64,000 nt of DNA, taken from the NCBI GenBank assembly GCA_033439255.1, contig CM065879.1:414501-478500 (forward strand), in the 5' to 3' direction. Source of the stretch: Hericium rajendrae (lineage: Eukaryota > Basidiomycota > Agaricomycetes > Russulales > Hericiaceae). A program made the translations under genes and the position numbers. The notes under the pieces are model-generated. The model saw nothing but the letters and a program-made list of their open reading frames with translations. It made no database searches and was not told the DNA's origin. This document shows, piece after piece, positions 36,220 through 47,873 of this stretch; within the stretch, counting starts at the first letter, position 1, and every line of letters begins with the position of its first letter.

Positions 36220-37040
36220 CACAGGATACAGACATCTTGACGAATCTTCATGATTTCGGGGATACCCTCGCTAAGCGCTAAGCGCCAGTGACCGCATTTG
36301 TGTATTGGTTTAACCTTCTGCTTTTTCAGCATTACAACCTCGATCTCACATCATTGCCGTCCTCCTTTGATAAGATTTCCCGTAGGAAGTGAGTGATTCC
36401 CGTGATCCTACTACAGTATCATCTCAGGCTTGGAGATTGCAGGACCTTGTGGATACCACAATATTGCCTCCTGTCATATCGAGAACATCTCGGCCTCCGG
36501 AGTCAGACAGCCAGGTGAGTCATTCATGATTCCTTAATTCATTTCGAGAATGGACCGCTGGCAGGACGCATGGCGGTGGGCTTTTCATGAGTACACTGAC
36601 CCGTTGGTCCTGCATTCGCCCCATTGTAGTCTTTAGACTCCGCCTACTCAAAGACTCTCGAGGTGAATCCAAGCGGAATGTGGAATTCAAAAGGCCGGGC
36701 CAACCAGTATTTCATCGCCGCTTGCAAATGTGTTCGAGTTGGCGCTGCGACACCCCGCGGCTGATCGATTTTTGATTACCCGGCCAAAGTCCGCCAGTAG
36801 GCGCTTCGCACCAGTCGAACGCCCCGGGGCCCGACTCTCTCCAGACAAAGATAATGGACCGTAGTGGGCCAGCATGTCCGATGGATCGACGACGGCAAGT
36901 ATGTGTCGCGTCTTAATGGTCCTCGGCACAGAGGACGCCTTGCTAAGCTTTCTTTGCAACGGGATAACTTCTCGAAGTACATTCTTGGGTTCAAAAGCAG
37001 ATAGAGTCGCTTTTCCCTGACAACAGAATCACCTAGCAAT
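36220..37040 (+). repeat. 5' module of SDR copy 1 (duplicated upstream region)
   Basis: Blocks recur in order upstream of SDR copies 1, 2 and 3 and in part of copy 4. They include TTAGCG near GCGCTTA (about 36280), AGCATTACAACCTCGATCTC (about 36331), CTCCTGTCATATCGAGAACA (about 36470), GAGTCATTCATGATTCC and TAGACTCCGCCTACTC (about 36640). Just before the ATG are a TCAAAAGCAG block (36991-37000) in the TATA position and ACAGAATCACCTAGCA. Confidence 0.6.
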
Positions 37041-38181
37041 ATGGGTCTTACTCACGAAGAAATCAAAGAAACCAACGAGCGTCCTCTGCCTCCGCTCGAA
37101 GACCACGATATCGCAGGTCAGACGGTCGTCGTCACCGGGGCCAACGCAGGTTCGTCATTGCCCTCTCGTCGTCAAGTCGAGTTGACTTATCTTTCTCGAC
37201 AGGCATCGGCTATGAGATCACGAAGTACATGGCGAAGTATGGCGCCTCGAAGATAATTCTGGCATGTCGCAACGAAGCGAAGGGCCAGGACGCCATCGCC
37301 AAAATCGCCAATGACACTGGCAGAGATGTGGGCGTCTTCCAGTGTTGGCCGCTCGATCTCGCGTCGATGGCCTCCGTGCGAAGCTTCGCCAAGCGCTACA
37401 ATGACAGTGGCCTGCGCCTGCACATCTTTATTCACAATGCTGCGATGGCCGTGATGGGGCAGGGGAAGCTTATGAGCGAGGACGGGTTTGACTTGACGTG
37501 AGTCCTCGCCTACTTCTATAATTCCTTCGTTCCAATCAACACTGGCGCAGTCTGCAGGTCAATTACATCGCTCCGGCACTGCTGTCGATGCTGCTCTATC
37601 CAGTTCTCGAGCGAACAGGTGCCCTGGACAAGGCCAATCCTGCCCGCTTCATCTGGGTCATAAGCGGGCTGCCTTCCTTGCCCTACAACGAGTCGGCCGA
37701 CGCCCATCCAATCGAGGCTATGAACAAGCAGGCCTACGATCTGCCTGGCACCGAGCCGCACTGGCCGTACCTTACGGCGAAGCTCACCTGCCTTTTGACA
37801 TGCCACGAGTATGCGCGCCGCCCCTCGTCCGCTAATATCGCAGTCGCGGCCGCGACTCCGGGCGTGGTAGCGAGCGAGCTTGGGCAGAAGGACGCCAATG
37901 GTAACACCTTCCAGGCGATGGACATCGAGAAATTCACGCATGTGCGGCCGAGGACATGCGAAGAGGGGGCGAGGACGATCGTTCTGCCGGCAACATACCC
38001 CGTCGAGGCGGTGTGGAAGGCGGGGACGCACAATGTCCCGCTTTTTTTTAGTATGCAGGAGATGGCCACAAGCTATTTCCACGAGAAGGCAGGGGACGAA
38101 GAGCTGCAGGGGAAGGTTTGGGCGGACACCGTTCGTCTTCTGAAGTTGACCGATGCTGAAGTCGACAGCTGCTTCCTCTGA
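37041..38181 (+). CDS. Short-chain dehydrogenase/reductase, SDR copy 1
   Basis: Three exons (37041-37149, 37203-37497, 37551-38181) encode about 344 residues starting MGLTHEEIKETNERPLPP. The Rossmann motif reads TGANAGIG, split by intron 1. Then come KIILACRNEAKGQDAIAKIA, the adenine-site-like CWPLDLASMASV, IHNAA in place of the usual NNAG, and the catalytic YLTAK (YxxxK). The end is LLKLTDAEVDSCFL. It fits classical NAD(P)-dependent oxidoreductases of the retinol-dehydrogenase/WW-oxidase type. Substrate is unknown. It belongs to a family of four in this window, all with the same intron positions. The active-site Tyr and Lys are kept, so it is likely functional. Confidence 0.88.
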
Positions 38182-38233
38182 ATATAGGATGACATTATCC
38201 CGTATGTCCTACTTATTACTGGATGCAGACATA

Positions 38234-38625
38234 CTGTACCATTTCGAACGGTTCACCACCCACCTGTGACTGTGACCAGCCCGGCGAATATTTTCGTTCG
38301 CCAGCCTCGGGGTGTGACCATGACAGGCCGAAAATTTCGCCGAAAGGTGGATTTCGCCAAGCCAAGAACACATATCTAGGCCGCCATCTGAAAGGGTCAG
38401 TCAACCCATTGAATGCTGAAATGCAGACACCGTGGCCAATATCCTCTGTCAGACATACATCAAGCACTAGGGCGGAGGGGGTGACCGAAAATTCTCAAAT
38501 CGGACCAATTGTCACACGTCAAACCATTTCGCCGGCGACCCTTGTGACGCGCGACATGGGTCGGATTTCACCTCACCAGGGACCCCCTGTGACGCGTGAC
38601 CGGCGAACCGTTCGAAATGGTACAG
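38234..38625. mobile_element. 392-bp MITE with 21-bp inverted ends and TA target duplication
   Basis: The left end CTGTACCATTTCGAACGGTTC (38234-38254) is an exact inverted copy of the right end (38605-38625), and TA flanks both sides (38232-38233 and 38626-38627). The interior has no coding capacity. The TA duplication fits a Tc1/mariner-type donor. Perfect ends suggest recent activity. It lies directly between SDR copy 1 and the 5' module of SDR copy 2. Confidence 0.85.
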
Positions 38626-38627
38626 TA

Positions 38628-39313
38628 TTATGGCGAATTATCGTGATTTTAGGGATACTTTCCTGCCGGTGACCGCACCTATGCATTTATTCGAGTTATC
38701 CTTTCTCAGCACTATGATCCGACGTATTTACAACATTGCCCTCTTTTTTTCCGGCTGTAGAGAGCGGTGCGTGCGATCCTAATACACAACTGCGCACCTC
38801 ACCCGGTCTGCTCAAGCTTCCACCTCCTGTCACATCGAAACCCTCTCGACCTCCGTGATCAGGCAGCTAGTCGAGTCATTCATGATCCATTTTTGGACCA
38901 CAATACATGGCGCCAGAAGCCTCATGAACCTGCTGACCAGTACTCAGTATTCGCCCATTTTAGTTCCTAGACTCCGCCTCTATAGAGACTCGCGGGGTGA
39001 GTCCAAACGGAGTGTGTAATTCGGAGCTGTCTTTGCCCCTGCTCACGACCCCGACTTGACTCCGACGAAAAGCGGCTGGGCATTTCGAGCTCAGCTGAAC
39101 CGACGGCCTGGATTCGACTCTTCGAGGCTACAATTTACAAGTCGAAAGGCCAACTCCCTCGTCAGAGACGCTCCTACAACGATGATGGGCCCAATAGTGC
39201 TCAAACATTGTCGGCACCGCAGAGCGCCTTGCCAGGATGGTGAAAAACCCCTGAGCTTCAATATCGTATAAAAGCAGATGCAGTCGCATCGTCAAACCAC
39301 AGAATCACCTAGC
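38628..39313 (+). repeat. 5' module of SDR copy 2
   Basis: This is a diverged copy of the block upstream of SDR copy 1. Shared pieces are ATCGTGATTTTAGGGATAC (about 38639), a CTCAGCACTATGATCCGACG block, CTCCTGTCACATCGAAACCC (about 38824), GAGTCATTCATGATCC and TAGACTCCGCCTCTATAG (about 38970). A good TATA box, TATAAAA at 39267-39273, is followed by ACAGAATCACCTAGC right before the ATG. Confidence 0.6.
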
Positions 39314-40374
39314 ATGTGTCTCACTTGGGAAGAACTCAAAGCGGCCAGCGAGCGGCCTCTGCCTCAGCTCGAAAATCATGACATCGCAGGTCGGACGGTC
39401 ATCGTCACCGGGGCCAGCGCAGGTTTGTTACTACCGTTTCGTTCTTTCAAGTGAACTGACTCTTTCTGGACAGGCATCGGCTATGAGGTTACGAAATATA
39501 TGGCAAAATACGGCGCCTCGAAGATAATTCTGGCGTGTCGCAATGAAGCCAAGGGCCAGGATTCCATCGCCAGAATTGGGAAAGAGACCGGCAGAGACGT
39601 TGGCGACTTCGAGTGCTGGCCGCTCGATTTCGCGTCAATGGCATCAGTACAACGCTTCGCCGAGCGCTACAACGAGAGCGGCCTTCCTCTACACATTCTT
39701 ATTCACAATCCAAGATTCGTTATGACCGGGCAGTGGCAGCCCATAAGCGACGACGGGTTTGACTTGATGTGCGTCCTAGTCTCCTCTTATAATTTACTCG
39801 TTCCGATAATCACTGATGCAGCCTGCAGGTGAATTACCTGGCCCCAGCACTGCTGTCGGTCCTGCTGTATCCCGTTCTCGCGCGGACAGGCGCCCAGGAC
39901 AAGGCCCCACCTGCCCGCTTCATCTGGGTCATAAGTGAAGGGTCCCCGTTCGTGCCCTTCAACCAGTCCGCCGACTTCATCTCCCTTTTGGCTTGCCACG
40001 AGTACGCGCGCCGCATCCCGCCGCGCGCCAACATCGCGGTTGCGACCGCGGGTCCGGGTGTAGTAGCGACCGAGCTCGGGCAGGACATCGACGGCGACGA
40101 TTTTGAAGCGATGGACATTGAGAAATGCACACATGTACGGCCGAGGACGGCCGAGGAGGGGGCGTGGACAATCGTTCTGGCGGCGACATACCCCGTCGAG
40201 GCGGTGTGGAAGGCGGGGACGCACAGTGTTCCCCTTTTCACGAGCATGCTGGAGATGGACTTGCAGTATTTCTGCGAGACGGCAGGAGACGAGGTGCTGC
40301 AAGGGAAGGTTTGGGCAGATACCATTAGTGTTCTGAAGTTGACTGATACTGAAATGGATAGCTGCTTCTTTTAA
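39314..40374 (+). CDS. SDR copy 2, active-site deleted
   Basis: The start MCLTWEELKAASERPLPQLE lies 41 bp after a TATA box. Exons are 39314-39422 and 39474 to about 39768, then a last exon beginning just before CTGCAGGTGAATTACCTGGC (about 39828). TGASAGIG and KIILACRNEAKGQDSIARIG are intact. Compared with the three sister copies, however, the stretch between FNQSAD and LLACHEYARR keeps only 3 residues where copies 1 and 3 have 30. This net 27-codon in-frame deletion removes YxxxK. The NNAG-type motif is also altered (IHNPR). The rest stays open to the end ..TEMDSCFF. It cannot be a normal SDR enzyme. It may be a young pseudogene or a cofactor-binding protein without catalysis. Confidence 0.85.
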
Positions 40375-40384
40375 ACGTATACAT

Positions 40385-42097
40385 ACATCATCCCGTGTTT
40401 CCGTCGCTGGCGTGCCATGATTGTCGCAATCCGTGATTGTGACGACATGAAGAGGTGCTCTCAGCGCCGCCTGCGTCCGAACAACTCCCAGCAGCAAATC
40501 ACCGAGCGGTATATCCGTGCATTCATCGTTTGCAAGTACGACCCTTGTCAGATTCTCTTGCAAAATCCTGAGTGCTGTTAAATGCGGAAAGAAATCCTGC
40601 TGCATATTTGATCCACTCTCATTCTCTAGCTTCTTGGAACCTGGAGTTGTGACGCCGGTCTGCAGAAGGCGAAGCAGCGGCCGAATCGAAAGCCCCCGCG
40701 GGGCCATCTCCCTCACCGCAGGCATGCGCCTAAATGCGTCCCCCAGCGCACCGCACGCGCTCCCGTCAAAGTCAGCCAAGCTGAACGGATCATCGTCGAC
40801 CCACGCCTTGAACGAAAAGAGCAGGTTGCCGTACGCGTGGCCGGAGACATCGCAATCAAACTAGATCGCAGAAGGCGATATGCGGGCGGCAGGATCGCCC
40901 GTATCGCCAAAGACAGTAGCAGGAGGGACGACTTCGCGCAGGGTCACGAACATGGACACAGTTTTGAAACCTTTTGCCTGCCTTTCGTACAGCTCGAATT
41001 CTCTGCGTGCCGTGGGCGGTATGCGTAATTGATCCAGAAAAGCGATGGTCTCATTGCTATGCAGCATATTGCCTTCTTTGAGAAAAAGCGACTTCAGGCA
41101 AGGCAGGGGAATTGGGTCGAACATATGTTCGTCTGGAACACGGCCCCACCAAGTTGTCTCCTTAACGACTAATTTCTCGAGCTGCGGCATTCTCTTTAAA
41201 AGTAGCGGAAGTTCTTCCAGATACATGGAAGAACGGGCTGTGATAGTGACCTTGAAATTCACAACGTTCCGAAGGCCGGGCAGATCCACGGCCGAAATTC
41301 CGCTGCAATAATGGAGGCCAAAGCGCCGAACTCGAGGTAGGTTGGTCCAAAGATGTTGCGCAGATCGTATGAGGGTAGGTCCAAATGGCTGAATACCAGG
41401 GATTCCAGAACAGAGCGGGAGGGTGAGGGCCGCCAGCACTTGAGACGTATGCGACTCGACATTCTGTAGACAATTTAAGTTCATATGCGCTTCAAATGCA
41501 AGATGCAGGCCTTTCATCTGCCGCACAGTCAGGACTGAGTGCCTCCAGAACCACGTCGCATAATTGAGCATCTCTGGCTTCAACGCGCGCAGAAAGAGCG
41601 AACGGATGCTGCTTGGATCGGATAAGCATCTCGTTCATCCAAGGCACAGTGAAGGGGCTCCGACTTTGCTCCAGAACTGCGGTGTCGAAAGGGCCAGGTA
41701 TTTTGACCGCCGACAAACGTGCGCAGCGACGATCCAGCCGAGATGGGTGTGATCCATCTCGCGTTAAAGTCGTCGCTTCCTTCCAATGCTCTCGATGGGG
41801 CTGAATCGCACTCAGAGAGTCAGGTAAACACATGCAGGAGTCAGAGAGTGAACGCGAGCATGCACCGTAGCGAGGACGTGCTGTATGGCCGCGAGGTCTT
41901 CTGATGGGCTTCGACAACAGTTTCATAGAGATCAGAGTCCGATACGTCGTCGATTTCTAGGAGCCTTGACCACAGACATGACACCCAGAAATTTCTGCAT
42001 GGTGGCACATCCCATAGATATGCGACAATGCCATAAACAACAGTAGAACTTACTGTGCCTCTGCCACCTCCACAATGGCAGCTGTTAGGAGCTACCA
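40385..42097 (-). pseudogene. F-box-like pseudogene, inverted relative of the gene at 45770
   Basis: The minus strand reproduces the 45770 gene almost end to end. It has a short first exon ending in the same ..CA|GTAAGTTCTA donor, then NFWVSCLWSRLLEIDDVSDS, PWMNEMLIRSKQHPFALSA, MKGLHLAFEAH, FGLHYCSGISAVDLPGL, VVPPATVFGDTGDPAARISP and ADFDGSACGALGDAFRRMPA. Several lesions break it: a stop soon after RCMLAFTL (about 41841), frame changes between 41500 and 41840, and a stop after ISPSAI at about 40861. It lies tail-to-tail with SDR copy 2, mirroring the functional pair at 45.8-49.0 kb. Confidence 0.9.
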
Positions 42098-42994
42098 TTT
42101 GGGTGTAGGATCTGTCCAAGTCTGAAGTGCTCGACTTCAAAGCCTCAGTAGCAACAGGTCGTTGGATTGGTTCGTTTACCAGTGGGGGCTTATGAGCTGC
42201 GTTGTCCTCTACGCACCTTCTCCCGTTCCGGTTGTCATTTCTCCTGTTCTGGATAGACTCCTGAAGGACGCTGCTTTATTATGATGTCATGTTGTGTCGT
42301 CCCACCAGCTCTGTTTGCTTAAAAACTGGACATTCGGATTCTCCTCCCTCAATCGTTCTTCTCCTTCTACGACTGAGGTGAGCTTTTTCATGGCGTTATC
42401 GTTCGACTCACGCACCTTTCCCGTAGTATCTATCAAGTTTCCAATACAGCATGGGGACACTTGTACTCACCTTATCTACTGCTAGAGGAACTGAGGAATC
42501 AGAAGGCATAGCTCATCGCGGATGCGTAGGTACCAATTCCGCTACTTTTTCTGCATCAGCTTTTCCTGGCAATGCCTTCTCGATGCCTTCGGTGGATATA
42601 GCCTGGTCGCGTGCGCAGATCCACGAGCTGTCACGTAGCAGCCGAGCGATAACCTGACCTTCTATCGATTCTAGAGCTATTGCGTCCACGACACGCTACT
42701 TTTCGTACAATGACGCGGCTGCGAATCAGAAAGTGTCATGTCTGAAGATTTGACGAGGAGCTCTGAGGATAAGCCGGGCGCTGGTTGGAAGGTCCGGCGG
42801 GTTGAGTACAAAGACCGCCTTACTCCAGATTCGGCGCCACCGCAATTCAGGAGGTTGCTGTGCTCGCTCTTCCCGATCCCCGTCTACCTCCCCCTCCCCC
42901 TCCCTCTCTCTGTATCCTTCCGTGAATAGTGCGTCCAGCCTCGTGTACTAAGACGTGCAGTTGCTGCTGTGTCTCAGCTTTTCCAAGAACTCCC
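42098..42994. other. Intergenic, no gene recognised
   Basis: This lies between the first exon of the F-box pseudogene (-) and the membrane-protein gene (+), so it is a divergent promoter stretch. CT-rich runs (CTCCCCCTCCCCCTCCCTCT, about 42890) just before the start are typical of basidiomycete promoters and transcription starts. No repeat or coding evidence was seen. Confidence 0.4.
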
Positions 42995-45303
42995 ATGTTG
43001 CGTCACTATGGTCGCCAATCACGGCCACAGCCCGCAGCGCAGCTGGTCGCATGCATCGCAACTGTCCACCTTCTTGCCATGTCATCTGCGTTCTTCGCTC
43101 ATGCGGCCCCACATCCTTCTCTGGGGCGCAGGCAGACACTTGTAGCCAGAGGTGGAGGCGGCGCGAAGACCGTAGAGATCGTGGTACGACTCCCTCTCTC
43201 CATCACCCCCTTATCCCCGCTCAATGTCAGATGCTGCTAGGTCCCCGTCGTGGTCGTGGTCGTGTTTATCGCAGGTATAGGCGCGACAATCATGTTCAGA
43301 AAGGGCATTTTTAGCAAGTTCGGAGGCTTCATGTCCTCCGTCTCGAACACGCTCGCTCCACCCCGCCGGCAGCCGGTCGCGACAGGCGACGTACGAGAAC
43401 TGACTGCAGAGACGCTTGCTGGGCCTGCGGCTACGGCTGCTGCTCGTCCTGGACGTACCCGGCGCAACCGACGTACTCCAAGCCAGATATCCACCAGATC
43501 TTTGCCTGTATACATGAAGGAGCCGGGCGAGCATGAGCTTGTCATCATTCAGTAAGCATCGGCTCTCTTACGCTCGTGGAGTAATGGTCTGATCAAAAGT
43601 ATTTCCTCGTGTTCAGAGGATCCCAAGACTTGGAAGATGCGCCTCTGGAATCGCAGACAATTGTCATGCCTTCCGTGCCTGAAAGCGACACTGAAAGCAC
43701 GACCCACTCCCGCAATATCTCTCAAACGTCCTCTTCCGTGTATGTTGTTGTACACAATAACGCCCGCGTTGACACGCCCCTCCTCGGACATCACGAAAGT
43801 CATGATAACGATACCTCTTCCTCCGAAATACCCACGCCCGATCTTTCTAACGACAACAGCCCCGAGCTTCAACAATCAGGTGCGCGCCCAAGTCAAGACG
43901 CAGGCGACAGCCGAGCAGCCCTTCTCCAGGATGCGTCGCCCGGGCCCGACGCGCGGGGCGAAGCACCGCCGTACTTCGAAGTCATCCCCAGCGACACCCT
44001 CATGCACAGCTCAAATGATCTGAGCCGCATACAGACGGGTCGCAGCGAAATGGAATCTCCCATTTCGCTTTCCACGATGCCCAGCCGGAACATCGAGAGC
44101 CCCGGTCCCGAAGATCCCGCAGCGGCCGGTCCCGACACGCACCACCGCTCAGTCTTCCGCGGACTGTTCCACGCCGCGCAGCACGTCCTCACGCCCCATG
44201 GCCAGCGCAGCGCGCAATCCCCGCCGCCCGGCGCTGGCTACGCCATCCGCCCGTCCATGGACTCCGTCACCTCCCTCAACAGCGAAGGCCCCGTCCGCGC
44301 CACCTCGCCGCTCGGCCCCGGCCACCGCCCGTCGACATCCGGCTCCGCGTCTGGCTTCAGTCTCACGTCGACGCCCTTCCGCACGCGCACGCGCTCCACC
44401 TCGAACTTCCACGCGGGGCACCTCACGTCGCCGTCGCTCCTTTCCGTGAACTCGATCTCCGCGCCGCTCACGCACACGCTCGTGCGCACGGATTTTGTAT
44501 ACCCGAAGAGCGGGCCCACCGCCGAGCAGCTCAAGTTTATCTCGTCGCGTGAGGCCGTCGGCAAGTTCGGCGTGCCGTATGGCCGCGATGCGCGCGCATA
44601 TGCTGCGTCGTCGTCGCGCGTCGATCTGAGCTCGCCGCTGCCGGATTATGCGGAGCACGTCGAGCACCGGTCGTCGATCGACGGGCTGCCGGTGGCGGGG
44701 CCGTCGGGTCTTGGCGGGCATAGTCGGACGCCGTCGTCCCTGGACCAGGTCGCCCGGAATGAGGGTGACGGAGCTGGGGATGAACGGGCTTCTGAGCCCG
44801 TCGTGGCTGCGAGTGCCCAATTGCCTCCGCCGGACGGCGAGGCGTCCCACGACGCAGATGCGCAGGAGTTGCATGCAGAGCCGCCTCCCCCTACGTCGGC
44901 CGATGACGACAAGAAGGCCGCTGAGGACACGAAACCTGACGCGCCTGTAGAGGAATCCTCAAATTCCTCTTCTCCCGCCGCCCCTACAAACGACGCAGGA
45001 CCAAAACCTGTTTTGACTTCCGACAGCTCATCCAGCGACATACCCCCGCCCGGCCTCCCCACCGACGCGGACGTGCCAACACCCACCGTCTCCCACGCGC
45101 CGACGGCGTTTCGCATGCCCCCGGGCGCGCCGCGCTCCGAGTCGCGCGCGAGCTCGCTCTCGTACGCGACCGCCGAGTCTTCTTTCTCTGACCCGCCCGC
45201 GAGCCCTGCACTGCACATTGCTTTGCCGGAGGGCGCGTCGCCCTCGACGAGCGGCCCGCCGACACCCCGGGCTGAGCACCCTGCGGAGGAGCTCGCGGCG
45301 TGA
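42995..45303 (+). CDS. Single-pass membrane protein with long Ser/Pro-rich tail, unknown function
   Basis: Exons are 42995-43183, 43241-43551 and 43617-45303. The N-terminus MLRHYGRQSRPQPAAQLVAC leads to a hydrophobic signal-like stretch (TVHLLAMSSAFFAHAAPHP). One membrane helix, VPVVVVVVFIAGIGATIMF, is encoded across intron 1, followed by basic residues. The tail holds VYMKEPGEHELVIIQGSQDL, an acidic segment, and about 560 residues of Ser/Pro-rich disordered sequence with clustered SP/TP sites. Topology is probably N-out, C-in. The helix is restored only when intron 1 is removed, which supports the model. I recall similar proteins as unnamed in other polypores and recognise no catalytic domain. 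The gene sits between the two inverted SDR/F-box pairs. Confidence 0.75.
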
Positions 45304-45769
45304 GGTGCGTTGCGTTTCCTCTCCCGCTACGTGCATCGGATAGTCTCCATCTCTGTTTTACCCATCTCTGTCCTGCTCATGGCGATTTGATACACCCGGG
45401 ACTCTGCTTGATTGACTGACTGTCGCGCTGACATGATACACCTGACTTTGTGCTTGGTTCCACTGAATATCTGACGATTTGGTTATGGCTACATATTTCC
45501 CTGGTTACCCTGGTTACCCATCTACTTACCATAGAGCTGTACGACATCTCACATGCAATACTACTGAAGAAGAAAGGATTCGACCTGCATGGCCTGCGCG
45601 TTCTATGCTTAGTCATGGCCTACTGGACACGCCGAGTCTGGCAGTCAAGTTGAAGTTACAGGATGTCCGCATGTTCTTGGGCACTGAAGTACTCACGGTC
45701 AAGTCTCACTTTCAACCGTCAACGTTCAACCGCGGGTTCTTATAGTTTGCACACGGTTTCCATCTCTCA
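45304..45769. other. Intergenic, no gene recognised
   Basis: This is the 3' flank of the membrane-protein gene and the promoter of the F-box-like gene. A small direct repeat (CCTGGTTACCCTGGTTACCC, about 45502) is the only structure seen. Confidence 0.35.
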
Positions 45770-47665
45770 ATGGCTGACACTACGGAGATTGAGGCCCATG
45801 AGGCCCAGTAAGTTCTATTATCATTCACGGACATGATTCGCGGATTCATGATCATGTTTTGCAGAAATTTCTGGGTGTCATGTCTGCGTGCAAGGCTCCT
45901 AGAGATATCCGGCATATCCGGCTCTGATCCCTACGAAACTGTTGCCGAGCTCCTCCCAGAGCTCAAGGGAATACAGCACGCACTCGCTCTGGCGCAGAAC
46001 GCACTCGTTCTGGCGCATGCCCGCGTCCACAGCCTCACCATAACCGGGCACTTGCCTTCGGAGGTGCTCCTGCATGTATTCACCTGCCTCTCCGAGTGCG
46101 ATCCGGCCTCGTCTAGGATACAGGAAGGCACCAGCATCTTCTACTGCAAGGCTCATGATTCCCATCTCGGCTGGATCGTCGCCACGCACGTCTGCCGACG
46201 GTGGAGATACCTAGCCCTTTCGACGCCACGGCTTTGGAGCGACGTCGGGGCCCCATTCGCGGTCCCATGGGTGAACGAGATGCTCGTCCGATCCGAGCAG
46301 CATCCGTTCACTCTTTCTGCATACGTTGAGGCAGAAGACGATGAATTATACGATCTGGTTCTGAAGGCACTCAGCCCGGACCACGTATGGCGGATGAAAG
46401 GCCTGCATCTTGCATTTGAAGTGCAGTCTAGCTACATGGACAAGTTCTGGTTACGGAATGTCGAGCCGCGCACGTCGCAAGTGGTGGAGGCCCTCATGCA
46501 CCCCGCTCCTGCTCTAGAGTCCTTGGCGTTCAGCCATTTGGCCCTACGCACATACGATCTGCGCAACATCTTTGGATCCAACTTACCCCGACTCCGACGC
46601 CTCTGCCTCCACTATTGCAGCGGATCCTTGGATGTGGATCTGCCCGGCCTGGAGAACATCGTGGATTTCGAGATCACCGTGAACATCAGCGCCGTTTCCC
46701 TCATGGGACTGGAAGAACTCCCGTTACTTTTAAAGAAAATGCCGCGGCTCGAGAAGCTGGTCATCAATGATGTAAATCATTCCCCCCATACGACCAACGG
46801 AGCGACCTTCGACCCGGTTCCCCTGCCTTGCCTGAAGTCGTTTTACGTCAAAAGAGCCGCCAATGTGTGGTTCCACCACGATCTTGTTGCTCTGCTGGGC
46901 AAGTTACGTCTGCCGCCAAAGGCACGGAGAGAATATGAGCTGTACGAACGAAAGGATTTTGAGCTAAATTCCATGGCCTCGGCATTGGAGCAGGTTGTCC
47001 CTCCTGCTACTGCCTTTGGCGATGCAGGCGATCCTGCAGCCCGCCTGTCACCTTCTGCAATCGAGCTTGTTTGCAATGTCTCCAATCACGCATACGACGA
47101 CCCGCTCTTTTCATTCAAGGCTAGGGTCGACGACGATCAGCCATGGTCGAAACCCCGTTTTGCCATAAATTGGACCGACTACGCCCTAGACGCTCCCTCA
47201 GTCGAAGGCTTATTCGGCGCTTTCGAGTTGCATGCCGTTACGCGTCTCGCGTTCAGCTTGGCCGACTTTGACGAGAGCATGTGCGGCGCGCTGAGGGATG
47301 CGTTTGGACGCATGCCTGCGGTCAGGGAGATTGTTATGCAGGGGGCTTCAATTCGGCCGTTGCTTCGCCTTCTTGCAAACCTGGGTCCTACGAGTCCAGA
47401 AGCAGAGGATGGACAGGACGTACAGCAGGTTTTCTTTCCAGACCTAACACTACTCTCAATCGCGGAGGGAGATTTCGCGGGGGCTGCGGCGGACGACAAG
47501 GGCACGGATATGGTGCTCAGTGATCTGCTGTTGAAATTTATTCAGAAGCGGGCGGCGATGGATGTGCCCCTCCATTTCCTCAAAATCGCAGGTTGCGAGG
47601 GTGCTGAGCCTCTTTTGGCACAGCTACGCTGTCATGTAAAGGATGTTCGTTCCGTGGATTATTGA
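45770..47665 (+). CDS. F-box-like protein (paralog 3, partner of SDR copy 3)
   Basis: Exon 1 (45770-45807, MADTTEIEAHEA) joins exon 2 at 45865 to give EAQNFWVSCLRARLLEISGI. The F-box segment is ITGHLPSEVLLHVFTCLSEC, followed by LGWIVATHVCRRWRYLALST and PRLWSDVGAPFAVPWVNEML. The leucine-rich C-terminal part includes LPRLRRLCLHYCSGSLDVDL and LEELPLLLKKMPRLEKLVI. Length is about 610 residues with no lesion. Gene structure (tiny exon 1, phase-2 intron) matches the genes at 22798 and 25381. Probable role is substrate recognition in an SCF ubiquitin ligase. It faces SDR copy 3, tail-to-tail, with 208 bp between. Confidence 0.87.
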
Positions 47666-47873
47666 CAGCATCGACTCGTTAATGTCGGACATGGGGCCAA
47701 TGACACGTAGCACATCAACAATGTGGGTTGAAATAGAAACAACTTTTGCTGCCAGTTGTAGCATGCCATCTCTGTTGTTTAAACTGATCTGGTCAGGGCC
47801 CAGCCGTCTGGCATGCTCATTATATGTGAAGCAACAATATCAACAACAGGAATACAAGAGGCGATGCATACAT

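Noticed and set aside
44149-44874. Arg-rich minus-strand frame of 241 codons
   Set aside because: Shadow of the Ser/Pro-rich exon 3 on the plus strand. No domain, and Arg richness is typical of antisense GC-rich frames.
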